Assembly: GCF_029227915.1 (NCBI RefSeq)
Contig: NC_079878.1
Span: 33,817,501 to 33,881,500, forward strand
DNA: 64,000 nucleotides
Direction: 5' to 3'
From: Hydractinia symbiolongicarpus
Taxonomy: Eukaryota > Cnidaria > Hydrozoa > Anthoathecata > Hydractiniidae
The notes under the pieces are model-generated. The model saw only the letters and a program-made list of their open reading frames with translations, ran no database searches and was not told where the DNA came from. The translations under genes were made by a program, and so were the position numbers. Of this stretch, positions 25,052 to 36,978 are shown one piece after another; position 1 is the first letter of the stretch; every line of letters starts with the position of its first letter.

Positions 25052-27356
25052 CATGTTGGTACGAATATGTGACCCAACCGTTGCAACTCAAACGGACTGA
25101 CACCGTTAGAAAGTCAATTAGATGTAGTTTTTGAAACCGTCGCTATTTCTTCAGCGCGCGATAACGGATAGGATTGGTCCCACAGTAAAAAATGACTTAT
25201 TTATCTAAATTTTTAAATGAAGCGCAACCACAGCGCCCAGTGTAATCGCTGAGTTCCGGCAATCACGTCAAGTTAAGAAGAATGTTTTTCTTGAAGTCCA
25301 ATTGTCTCATTTATCACATTTATCAGGTCACGGTGCAAAGTTAGTTCATTAAAGTCCCACAGTCAATCGTTTCATTGTTAATAGCGATGCAACCTAGTAA
25401 TCTCAGGAAAATATCGCTAAATACATGTTGGTACCGATATGTGACTCAACCGTTGTAACACAAACAGACTGATTACGTTAGAATGTCAATGAAATGTAGT
25501 TTTTGAAACTGTCGCTATTTCTTTAGCACGCAATAACGACTAGGATTGGTCCCACAGTAAAAAATGACTTATTAATCTAAATTTTTAAATAAAGCGCTAT
25601 CACAGCGCCCAGTGAAATCGCTGAGTTCCGGCAATCACGTCAAATTAAGAAAAATGTTTTTTCTTGGAGTCCAATTGTCTCATTTATCACATTTATCAGG
25701 TCACAGTCCAAAGTTAGTTCAATTAACTCCCACAGTCAATCGTTTCATTGTTAAAAGCGATGCAACCTATTAATATGCGAAAAATATCGCTAAATACATG
25801 TTGGTACGAATATGTGACGCAACCGTTGTAACTGAAGCTGATTGATACCGGTAGAAAGTCAATGAAATGTAGTTTTTGAAACTGTGGCTATTTGTTCAGC
25901 GAACGATAACGGCTAGGATTGGTCCCACAGTAAAAAATGACTGATAAATCTAAATTTTTAAATGAAGCGCTAACACAGCGCCCAGTGTAATCCCTGAGTT
26001 CCGGCAATCATGTCAAATAAAGAAGAATGTTATTTCTTGGAGTCCAATTTTCTCATTTATCACATTTATCAGGTCACAGTCCAAAGTTAGTTCAATTAAG
26101 TCCCACAGTCAATCGTCTCACTGTTAAAAGCGATGCAACCTAGTAATATCAGGCAAATATCGCTACCCACATGTTGGTACGAATATGTGTCCCAAACGTT
26201 GTAACTCAAACGAATTGACACCGTTAGAAAGTCAATGAATTGTAGTTTTTGAAACTGTCGCTATTTCTTCAGTTCGCGATAACGGCTAGGATTGGTCCCA
26301 CAATAAATAATGACTTATAAATCTGAATGTTTAAATAAAGCGCTACCACAGCGCCCACTGTATTCGCTGAGTTCCGGCAATCTTGTCAAATTAAGAAGAA
26401 TGTGATTTCTTGGAGTCCAGTTTTCTCATTTATCACATTTATCAGGTCACAGTCCAAAGTTAGTTCAATTAAGTCCCACAGTGAATCGTTTCACTGTTAA
26501 AAGCGATGCAACCTAGTAATATCAGGCAAATATCGCTACCCACATGTTGGTACGAATATGTGACCCAACCGTTGCAACTCAAACGGACTGACACCGTTAG
26601 AAAGTCAATTAGATGTAGTTTTTGAAACCGTCGCTATTTCTTCAGCGCGCGATAACGGATAGGATTGGTCCCACAGTAAAAAATGACTTATTTATCTAAA
26701 TTTTTAAATGAAGCGCAACCACAGCGCCCAGTGTAATCGCTGAGTTCCGGCAATCACGTCAAGTTAAGAAGAATGTTTTTCTTGAAGTCCAATTGTCTCA
26801 TTTATCACATTTATCAGGTCACGGTGCAAAGTTAGTTCATTAAAGTCCCACAGTCAATCGTTTCATTGTTAATAGCGATGCAACCTAGTAATCTCAGGAA
26901 AATATCGCTAAATACATGTTGGTACCGATATGTGACTCAACCGTTGTAACACAAACAGACTGATTACGTTAGAATGTCAATGAAATGTAGTTTTTGAAAC
27001 TGTCGCTATTTCTTTAGCACGCAATAACGACTAGGATTGGTCCCACAGTAAAAAATGACTTATTAATCTAAATTTTTAAATAAAGCGCTATCACAGCGCC
27101 CAGTGAAATCGCTGAGTTCCGGCAATCACGTCAAATTAAGAAAAATGTTTTTTCTTGGAGTCCAATTGTCTCATTTATCACATTTATCAGGTCACAGTCC
27201 AAAGTTAGTTCAATTAACTCCCACAGTCAATCGTTTCATTGTTAAAAGCGATGCAACCTATTAATATGCGAAAAATATCGCTAAATACATGTTGGTACGA
27301 ATATGTGACGCAACCGTTGTAACTGAAGCTGATTGATACCGGTAGAAAGTCAATGG
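24375..27356 (+). repeat. 1,491 bp tandem duplication (about four monomers)
   Basis: Anchors 24312, 24685, 25058 and 25430 are repeated at 25803, 26176, 26549 and 26921, each 1,491 bp later. Private markers repeat with it: CAGCGAACGATAACGG, CAATCGTCTCACTG and CTGATTACGTTAGAATG. The join is visible in the monomer at 25803, which starts as C type 3 (CTGAAGCTGATTGATACCGG) and becomes the B monomer of 24312 within AAAGTCAATG at 25855-25864. After the second copy, the type 3 monomer at 27294 continues normally with GAATGTGG. I saw no base difference between the copies in the stretches I compared. Confidence 0.93.
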
Positions 27357-28059
27357 AATGTGGTTTTTGAAACTGTTGCTACATCTTCAGCGCGCAATAA
27401 CGGCTAAGATTGGTCCCACAGCAAAGAATGACTTACTTATTTATATTTTTAAATGAAGCGTTAACACAGCGCCTAGTGTAATCGCTGAGTTCCCGCAATC
27501 ACGTCAAATTAAGAAAAATGTTATTTCTTGGAGTCCAATTGTCTCATTTATCACATTTATCAGGTCACAGTCCAAAGTTAGTTCAATTAAGTCCTACAGA
27601 CAATCGTTTTATTTTTAAAAGTGATGCAACCTAGTAATATCAGAAAAATATCGCTAAATACATGTTGGTACGAATATGTGACCAAACCGTTGCACCTTAA
27701 ACGGACTGACACCGTTAGAAAGTCAATGAAATGTAGTTTTTGAAACTGTCGCTATTTCTTCAGCGCCTGATAACGGATAGGATTGGTCCCAGAGTAAAGA
27801 ATGATTTATTTATCTAAATTTTTATATGAAGCGCTATCACAGTGCCCAGTGTAATCGGTGAGTTCCGGCAATCACGTCAAATTAAAAAGAATGTTATTTC
27901 TTGGAGTTCAATTCTCTCATTTATAACATTTATCAGGTCACCGTCCAAAGTTAGTTCAATTAAGTCCCACAGTCAATCGTTTCATTGTTAAAAGCGATGC
28001 AACCTAGTAATATCAGAAAAATATCGCTAAATACATGTTGGTACGAATATGTGACCCAA

Positions 28060-28077
28060 CCGTTGTAACTCAAACGG
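28060..28077. other. Dyad 1, CCGTT-8-AACGG (representative copy)
   Basis: CCGTT and AACGG are exact inverted repeats around GTAACTCA, about 30 bases after the monomer edge. It is kept in most A, B and C monomers. It is lost in type 2 (CACAAACAGACTG) and type 3 (CTGAAGC) relatives. Confidence 0.8.
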
Positions 28078-28203
28078 ACTGACACCGTTAGAAAGTCAAT
28101 GAAATGTAGTTTTTGAAACTGTCGCTATTTCTTCAGCAGGCGATAACGGATAGGATTGGTCCCACAGTAAAGAATGATTTATTTATCTAAATTTTTAAAT
28201 GCA

Positions 28204-28218
28204 GCGCTACTACAGCGC
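28204..28218. other. Dyad 2, GCGCT-5-AGCGC (representative copy)
   Basis: GCGCT and AGCGC pair exactly around a five-base loop, here ACTAC and usually ACCAC, in the middle of the monomer. Type 1 breaks it (GCGCAACCACAGCGC). The R class has GTGCTATCACAGTGC, where both CpG have become TpG. Confidence 0.8.
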
Positions 28219-31200
28219 CCAGTGTAATCGCTGAGTTCCGGCAATCACGTCAAATTAAGAAAAATGTTATTTCTTGGAGTCCAATTGTCTCATTTATCAC
28301 ATTTATCAGGTCACAGTCCAAAGTTAGTTCAATTAAGTCCTACAGTCAATCGTTTTATTTTTAAAAGTGATGCAACCTATTAATATGTGCAAAAATATTG
28401 CTAAATACATGTTGGTACAAATATATGTGACGCAACCGTTTTAACTGAAGCGGATTGATACCGTTAGAAAGTCAATGAAATGTGGTTTTTGAAACTGTTG
28501 CTACATCTTCAGCGCGCAATAACGGCTAAGATTGGTCCCACAGCAAAGAATGACTTACTTATTTATATTTTTAAATGAAGCGCTAACACAGCGCCTAGTG
28601 TAATCGCTGAGTTCCCGCAATCACGTCAAATTAAGAAAAATGTTATTTCTTGGAGTCCAATTGTCTCATTTATCACATTTATCAGGTCACAGTCCAAAGT
28701 TAGTTCAATTAAGTCCTACAGTCAATCGTTTTATTTTTAAAAGTGATGCAACCTAGTAATATCAGAAAAATATCGCTAAATACATGTTGGTACGAATATG
28801 TGACCAAACCGTTGTACCTTAAACGGACTGACACCGTTAGAAAGTCAATGAAATGTAGTTTTTGAAACTGTCGCTATTTCTTCAGCGCCTGATAACGGAT
28901 AGGATTGGTCCCAGAGTAAATAATGATTTATTTATCTAAATTTTTATATGAAGCGCTATCACAGTGCCCAGTGTAATCGGTAAGTTCAGGCAATCACGTC
29001 AAATTAAAAAGAATGTTATTTCTTGGAGTTCAATTCTCTCATTTATAACATTTATCAGGTCACCGTCCAAAGTTAGTTCAATTAAGTCCCACAGTCAATC
29101 GTTTCATTGTTAAAAGCGATGCAACCTAGTAATATCAGAAAAATATCGCTAAATACATGTTGGTGCAAATAATTAGACCCAACCGTTGTAACACAAACAG
29201 ACTGACTACGTTAGAATGTCAATGAAATGTAGTTTTGAAAACTGTCGCTATATCTTCAGCGCGCGATAACGGATAAGATTGGTCCAACAGTTAAAAATGA
29301 CTTATTTATCTAAATCTTTAAATGAGGCGCTACCACAGTGCCCAGTGTAATCCCTGAGGTCCGGCAATCATGTCAAATTAAGAAGAATATTATTTCTTGG
29401 AGTCCATTTTTCTCATTTATCACATTTATCAGGTCACAGTCCAAAGTTAGTTCAATTAAGTCCCACAGTCAATCGTTTCACTGTTAAAAGCGATGCAACC
29501 TAGTAATATCAGGCAAATATCGCTACCCACATGTTGGTACGAATATGTGACCCAACCGTTGTAACTCAAACGGACTGACACCGTTAGAAAGTCAATGAAA
29601 TGTAGTTTTTGAAACTGTCGCTATTTCTTCAGCAGGCGATAACGGATAGGATTGGTCCCACAGTAAAGAATGATTTATTTATCTAAATTTTTAAATGCAG
29701 CGCTACTACAGCGCCCAGTGTAATCGCTGAGTTCCGGCAATCACGTCAAATTAAGAAGAATGTTATTTCTTGGAGTTCAATTGTCTCATTTATCACATTT
29801 ATCAGGTTACAGTCCAAGGTTAGTTCAATTAAGTCCCACAGTCAGTCGTTTCATCGTTTAAAGCGATGCAACCTAGTAATATCAGAAAAATATCGCTAAA
29901 TACATGTTGGTACGAATATGTGACCAAACCGTTGCACCTTAAACGGACTGACACCGTTAGAAAGTCAATGAAATGTAGTTTTTGAAACTGTCGCTATTTC
30001 TTCAGCGCCTGATAACGGATAGGATTGGTCCCAGAGTAAAGAATGATTTATTTATCTAAATTTTTATATGAAGCGCTATCACAGTGCCCAGTGTAATCGG
30101 TGAGTTCCGGCAATCACGTCAAATTAAAAAGAATGTTATTTCTTGGAGTTCAATTCTCTCATTTATAACATTTATCAGGTCACCGTCCAAAGTTAGTTCA
30201 ATTAAGTCCCACAGTCAATCGTTTCATTGTTAAAAGCGATGCAACCTAGTAATATCAGAAAAATATCGCTAAATACATGTTGGTACGAATATGTGACCCA
30301 ACCGTTGTAACTCAAACGGACTGACACCGTTAGAAAGTCAATGAAATGTAGTTTTTGAAACTGTCGCTATTTCTTCAGCAGGCGATAACGGATAGGATTG
30401 GTCCCACAGTAAAGAATGATTTATTTATCTAAATTTTTAAATGCAGCGCTACTACAGCGCCCAGTGTAATCGCTGAGTTCCGGCTATCACGTCAAATTAA
30501 GAAGAATGTTATTTCTTGGAGTTCAATTGTCTCATTTATCACATTTATCAGGTTACAGTCCAAGGTTAGTTCAATTAAGTCCCACAGTCAATCGTTTCAT
30601 TGTTAAAAGCGATGCAACCTATTAATATGCGAAAAATATCGCTAAATACATGTTGGTACGAATATGTGACGCAACCGTTGTAACTGAAGCTGATTGATAC
30701 CGGTAAAAAGTCATTGGAATGTGGTTTTTGAAACTGTTGCTACATCTTCAGCGCGCAATAACGGCTAAGATTGGTCCCACAGCAAAGAATGACTTACTTA
30801 TTTATATTTTTAAATGAAGCGCTAACACAGCGCCTAGTGTAATCGCTGAGTTCCCGCAATCACGTCAAATTAAGAAGAGTATTATTTCTTGGAGTCCAAT
30901 TTTCTCATTTATCATATTTATCAGGTCACAGTCCAAAGTTAGTTCAACTAAGTCCCACAGTCAATCGTTACATTGTTAAAAGCGATGCAACCTATTAATA
31001 TGTGAGAAATATCGCTAAATACATGTTGGTACGAATATGTGACGCAACCGTTGTAACTGAAGCGGATTGATACCCGTAGAAAGTCAATGAAATGTGGTTT
31101 TTGAAACTGATGCTACATCTTCAACGCGCAATAACGGCTAGGATTGGTCCCACAGTAAAGAATGATTTATTTATCTAAATTTTTAAATGCAGCGCTACTA

Positions 31201-31394
31201 CAGCGCCCAGTGTAATCGCTGAGTTCCGGCAATCACGTCAAATTAAGAAGAATGTTATTTCTTGGAGTTCAATTGTCTCATTTATCACATTTATCAGGTT
31301 ACAGTCCAAGGTTAGTTCAATTAAGTCCCACAGTCAGTCGTTTCATCGTTTAAAGCGATGCAACCTAGTAATATCAGAAAATTATCGCTAAATA

Positions 31395-34001
31395 CATGTT
31401 TGTACGAATATTTGACCCAACCGGTGCAACTCAAACGGACTGACACCGTTAGAAAGTCAATGAAATGTAGTTTTTGAAACTGTCGCTATTTCTTCAGCGC
31501 GCGATAAAGGCTAGGATTGGTCCCACAGCAAAAAATGACTTATAAATCTAAATTTTTAAATGAAGCGCTACCACAGCGCCCAGTGTAATCCCTGAGTTCC
31601 GGCAATCATGTCAAATAAAAAAGAATGTTATTTCTTGGAGTCCAATTTTCTCATTTATCACATTTATCAGGTCACAGTCCAAAGTTAGTTCATTTAAGTC
31701 CCACAGTCAATCGTTTCACTGTTAAAAGTGATGCAACCTAGTGATATCAGGTAAATATCGCAAAATACATGTTGGTACGAATATGTGACCCAACCGTTGT
31801 AACTCAAACGGACTGACTACGTTAGAAAGTCAATGAAATGTAGTTTTTGAAACTGTCGCTATTTCTTTAGCGCGCAATAACGGCTAGGATTGAACCCACA
31901 GTAAAAAATGACTTATTATTCTAAATTTTTAAATAAAACGCTACCACAGCGCTCAGTGTAATCGCTGAGTTCCGGCAATCACGTCAAATTAAGAAAAATG
32001 TTATTTCTTGGAGTCCAATTGTCTCATTTATCACATTTATCAGGTCACAGTCCAAAGTTAGTTCAATTAAGTCCTACAGTCAATCGTTTTATTTTTAAAA
32101 GTGATGCAACCTAGTAATATGAGAAAAATATCGCTAAATACATGTTGGTACGAATATGTGACCCAACCGGTGTAACTCAAACGGACTGACACCGTTAGAA
32201 AGTCAATGAAATGTAGTTTTTGAAACTGTCGCTATTTCTTCAGCGCGCGATAACGGCTAGGATTAATCCCACAGCAAAAAATGACTTATAAATCTAAATT
32301 TTTAAATGAAGCGCTACCACAGCGCCCAGTGTAATCCCTGAGTTCCGGCAATCATGTCAAATAAAGAAGAATGTAATTTCTTGGAGTCCAATTTTCTCAT
32401 TTATCACATTTATCAGGTCACAGTCCAAAGTTACTTCATTTAAGTCTCACAGTCAATCGTTTCACTGTTAAAAGCGATGCAACCTAGTGATATCAGGTAA
32501 ATATCGCAAAATACATGTTGGTACGAATATGTGACCCAACCATATCAACTCAAACGGACTGACAGGGTTAGAAAGTCAATGAAATGTAGTTTTTGAAACT
32601 GTCGCTATTTTTTCAGCGCGCGATAACGGATAGAACTGGTCCCACAGTAAAAAATGACTTATTTATCTAAATTTTTAAATGAAGCGCAACCATAGCGCCC
32701 AGTGTAATCGCTGAGTTCCGGCAATCTTGTCAAATTAAGAAGAATGTGTTTTCTTGGAGTCCAGTCTTCTCATTTATCACATTTATCAGGTCACAGTCCA
32801 AAGTTAGTTCATTTAAGTCACACAGTCAATCGTTTCACTGTTAAAAGCGATGCAACCTAGTAATAACAGGCAAATATCGCTACCAACATGTTGGTACGAA
32901 TATGTGACCCAACCGTTGTAACTCAAACGGACTGACACCGTTAGAAAGTCAATGAAATGTAGTTTTTGAAACTGTCGCTATTTCTTCAGCGCGCGATAAC
33001 GGATAGGATTGGTCCCACAGTAAAGAATGATTTATTTATCTAAATTTTCAAATGAAGCGCTACCACAGCGCCCAGTGTAATCGCTGAGTTCCGGCAATCA
33101 CGTCAAATTAAGAAAAATGTTATTTCTTGGAGTTCAATTGTCTCATTTATCACATTTATCAGGTCACAGTCCAAGGTTAGTTCAATTAAGTCCCACAGTC
33201 AATCGTTTCATTGTTAAAAGAGATGCAACCTAGTAATATCAGAAAATTATCGCTAAATACATGTTGGTACGAATATGTGACCCAACCGTTGTAACTCAAA
33301 TGGACTGACACCGTTAGAAAGTCAATGAAATGTAGTTTTTGAAACTGTCGCTATTTCTTTAGCGCGCGATAACGGCTAGGATTTGTCCCACAGCAAAAAA
33401 TGAGTTATAAATCTAAATTTTTAAATGAAGCGCTACCACAGCGTTCAAATCCCTGAGTTCCGGCAATCATGTCAAATAAAGAAGAATGCTATTTCTTGGA
33501 GTCCAATTTTCTCATTTATCACATTTATTAGGTCACAGTCCAAAGTTAGTTCATTTAAGTCCCACAGGCAATCGTTTCACTGTTAAAAGCGATGCAACCT
33601 AGTGATATCAGGTAAATATCGCAAAATAAATGTTGGTACGAATATGTGACCCAACCATTGCAACTCAAACGGACTGACACCGTTAGAAAGTTAATGAAAT
33701 GTAGTTTTTGAATCTGTCGCTATTTCTTCAGCGCGCGATAACGGATAGAATTGGTCCCACACTAAAAAATGACTTATTTATCTAAATTTTTAAATGAAGC
33801 GCAACCACAGCGCCCCGTGTAATCGCTGAGCTCCGGCAATCACGTCAAGTTAAGAAAAATGTTTTTTCTTGGAGTCCAATTGTCTCATTTATCATATTTA
33901 TCAGGTCACGGTGCAAAGTTAGTTCGTTTAAGTCCCACAGTCAATCGTTTCATTGTTAAAAGTGATGCAACCTAGTAATGTCTGAAAATTATCGCTAAAT
34001 A
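31395..34001 (+). repeat. Diverged monomers with GTGATATCAGG / GCAAAATACATG edges
   Basis: Anchors 31401, 31774, 32147, 32520, 32893, 33266 and 33635. Several end with CTAGTGATATCAGGTAAATATC and GCAAAATACATG, an edge type also found near 42560, 43300, 49830, 50950 and 62800. Bases differ from neighbour to neighbour more than in the C hexamers, and no clean higher-order period is visible. The monomer at 33266 is 369 bp because of a 4 bp loss in AGCGTTCAAATCCC. Confidence 0.8.
32881..32896. other. Perfect 16 bp palindrome at a monomer edge
   Basis: TACCAACATGTTGGTA reads the same on both strands. It lies at the boundary before anchor 32893. Most edges of the CTACCCACATGTTGGTAC type differ by a single base (C for A at the fifth position), so they are 7/8 palindromes. 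The ATATCTCGG edges lack it entirely, and the TAAATACATGTTGGTAC edges keep only the central part. Confidence 0.9.
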
Positions 34002-34747
34002 CATGTTGGTACGAATTGGTGACTCAACCGTTGTAACTCAAATGGTCTGACACTGTTAGAAAGTCAATGAAATGTAGTTTTTGAAACTGTCGCTATTTCT
34101 TCAGCGCGCAATAACGGATAGGATTGTTCCCACAGTAAAGAATGATTTATTTATCTAAATTTTCAAATGAAACGCTACCACAGCGCCCAGTGTAATCGCT
34201 GAGTTCCGGCAATCACGCCAAATTAAGAAGGATGTTATTTCTTGGAGTTCAATTGTCTCATTTATCACATTTATCAGGTCACAGTCCAAGGTTAGTTCAA
34301 TTAAGTCCCACAGTCAATCGTTTCATTGTTAAAAGCGATGCAACCTAGTAATATCAGAAAATTATCGCTAAATACATGTTGGTACGAATATGTGACCCAA
34401 CCGTTGTAACTCAAATGGTCTGACACTGTTAGAAAGTCAATGAAATGTAGTTTTTGAAACTGTCGCTATTTCTTCAGCGCGCAATAACGGATAGGATTGG
34501 TCCCACAGTAAAGAATGATTTATTTATCTAAATTTTCAAATGAAACGCTACCACAGCGCCCAGTGTAATCGCTGAGTTCCGGCAATCACGTCAAATTAAG
34601 AAGAATGTTATTTCTTGGAGTTCAATTGTCTCATTTATCACATTTATCAGGTCACAGTCCAAGGTTAGTTCAATTAAGTCCCACAGTCAATCGTTTTATT
34701 GTTAAAAGCGATGCAACCTAGTAATATCAGAAAATTATCGCTAAATA
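34002..34747 (+). repeat. Tandem pair of near-identical monomers
   Basis: The monomers at 34008 and 34381 share AAATGGTCTGACACTG, CGCGCAATAACGGATAGG and TTTTCAAATGAAACGC, found only here. They are exactly 373 bp apart. Differences include GAATTGGTGACTC against GAATATGTGACCC and CACGCCAAATTAAGAAGG against CACGTCAAATTAAGAAG. This is a single-monomer duplication. Confidence 0.85.
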
Positions 34748-36945
34748 CATGTTGGTACGAATATGTGACCCAACCGTTGTAACTCAAATGGACTGACACC
34801 GTTAGAAAGTCAATGAAATGTAGTTTTTGAAACTGTCGCTATTTCTTTAGCGCGCGATAACGGCTAGGATTTGTCCCACAGCAAAAAATGAGTTACAAAT
34901 CTAAATTTTTAAATGAAGCGCTACCACAGCGTTCAAATCCCTGAATTCCGGCAATCACGTCAAGTTAAGAAAAATGTTTTTTCTTGGACTCCAATTGTCT
35001 CATTTATCACATTTATCAGGTAACGGTGCAAAGTTAGTTCGTTTAAGTCCCACAGTCAATCGTTTCATTGTTAAAAGCGATGCAACCTATTAATATCAGA
35101 AAAAAATCGCTAAATACATGTTGGTACGAATATGTGACACAACCGTTGTACCTTAAACGGACTGACACTGTTTGAAAGTCAATGAAATGTAGTTTTTGAA
35201 ACTGCTGCTATTTCTTCAGCGCCTGATAACGGATAGGATTGGTACCAGAGTAAAGAATGATTTATTTATCTAAATTTTTATATGAAGCGCTATCACAGTG
35301 CCCAGTGTAATCGGTGTGTTCCGGCAATCACGTCAAATTAAAAAGAATGTTATTTCTTGGAGTTCAATTCTCTCATTTATAACATTTATCAGGTCGCAGT
35401 CCAAAGTTAGTTCAATTAAGTCCCACAGTCAATCGTTTCATTGTTAAAAGCGATGCAACCTAGTAATATCAGAAAAATATCGCTGAATACATGTTGGTAT
35501 GAATATGTGACACAACGGTTTTAACTCAAACGGACTGAGACCGTTAGAAAGTCAATGAAATGTAGTTTTGGAAACTTTCGTTATTTCTTCAGCGCGCGAT
35601 AACGGATAGGATTGGTCCCACAGTTAAAAATGACTTATTTATCTAAATGTTTAAATAAAGCCCTACCACAGCGACCAGTGTAATCCCTGAGGTCCGGCAA
35701 TCATGTCAAATTAAGAAGAGTATTATTTCTTGGAGTCCAATTTTCTCATTTATCATATTTATCAGGTCACAGTCCAAAGTTAGCTCAATTACGTCCCACA
35801 GTCAATCGTTTCATTGTTAATAGCGATGCAACCTAGTAATCTCAGAAAAATATCGCTAAATACATGTTGGTACCAATATGTCACACAACCGTTGTAACTC
35901 AAACGAACTGACACCGTTAGAAAGTCAATGAAATCTAGTTTTTGAAACTGTCGCTATTTCTTTTAGCGCCCAATAACGGCTAGGATTGGTCTAACAGTAA
36001 AAAAATGACTTATTAATCTAAATTTTTAAATAAAGCGCTACCACAGCGCCCAGTGTAATCGCTGAGTTCCGGCAATCACGTCAAATTAAGAAGAATGTTT
36101 TTTTTGAGTCCAATTGTCTCATTTATCACACTTATCAGGTCACAGTCCAAAGTTAGTTCAATTAAGTCCCACAGTCAATAGTTTCATTATTTAAAAGGTA
36201 CAACCTAGTAATCTCAGAAAAATATCGCAAATCATATCTCGGTACGAATATGTGACCCAACCGTTGTAACTCAAACGGACTGACACCGTGAGAAGGTCAA
36301 TGAAATGTAGTTTTTGAAACTGTCGCTATTTCTTCAGCGCGCGATAACGGCTAGGATTGGTCCCATAGTAAATAATGACTTATAAATCTGAATGTTTAAA
36401 TGAAGCGCTACCACAGCGCCCAGTGTAATCGCTGAGTTCCGGCAATCTTGTCAAATTAAGAAGAATGTTATTTCTTGGAGTCCAGTTTTCTCATTTATCA
36501 CATTTATCAGGTCACAGTCCAAAGTTAGTTCAATTAAGTCCCACAGTCAATCGTTTCACTGTTAAAAGCGATGCAACCTAGTAATATCAGGCAAATATCG
36601 CTACCCACATGTTGGTACGAATATGTCTCCCAAACGTTGTAACTCAAACGAACTGACACCGTTAGAAAAGCAAAGAATTGTAGTTTTTGAAACTGTCGCT
36701 ATTTCTTCAGCGGGCGATAACGGATAGGATTGGTCCCACAGTAAAGAATGATTTATTTATCTAAATGTTTAAATGAAGCGCTACCACAGCGCCCAGTGTA
36801 ATCGCTGAGTTCCGGCAATCACGTCAAAATAAGAAGAATGTTTTTTTTGAGTCCAATTGTCTCATTTATCACACTTATCAGGTCACAGTCCAAAGTTAGT
36901 TCAATTAAGTCCCACAGTCAATAGTTTCATTGTTAATAGCGATGC
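34560..36945 (+). repeat. 3,720 bp-offset segmental duplication, left copy
   Basis: Anchors 34754, 35123, 35496, 35869, 36241 and 36614 recur at 38474, 38843, 39216, 39589, 39961 and 40334, each 3,720 bp later with the same spacings (369, 373, 373, 372, 373). The monomers include a 369 bp form (AGCGTTCAAATCCC), a CAGCGCCTG form, a form with GACACAACGGTTTTAAC, a CAATATGTCACAC form, an A-like form with GAGAAGGTCAATG, and an A form with GAAAAGCAAAGAATTG. Borders are approximate because flanking monomers are alike. Confidence 0.9.
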
Positions 36946-36978
36946 AACCTAGTAATCTCAGAAAAATATCGCTAAATA

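Larger units (their letters stand above)
27288..31394 (+). repeat. Shuffled C-type monomers
   Basis: Anchors 27294, 27667, 28040, 28414, 28789, 29162, 29536, 29909, 30282, 30655 and 31028. Classes run 3, 4, 6, 3, 4, 5 (with GGTGCAAATAATTAG), 6, 4, 6, 3, and then a 3/6 chimera. The monomers at 28040 (374 bp, TGTGCAAAAATATTG) and 28414 (375 bp, ACAAATATATGTGAC) are lengthened by one and two bases. The block 28783-29902 matches 22069-23188 at a distance of 6,714 bp. The type 3 monomers at 30655 and 21734 share CATTGGAATGTGG. Confidence 0.83.
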
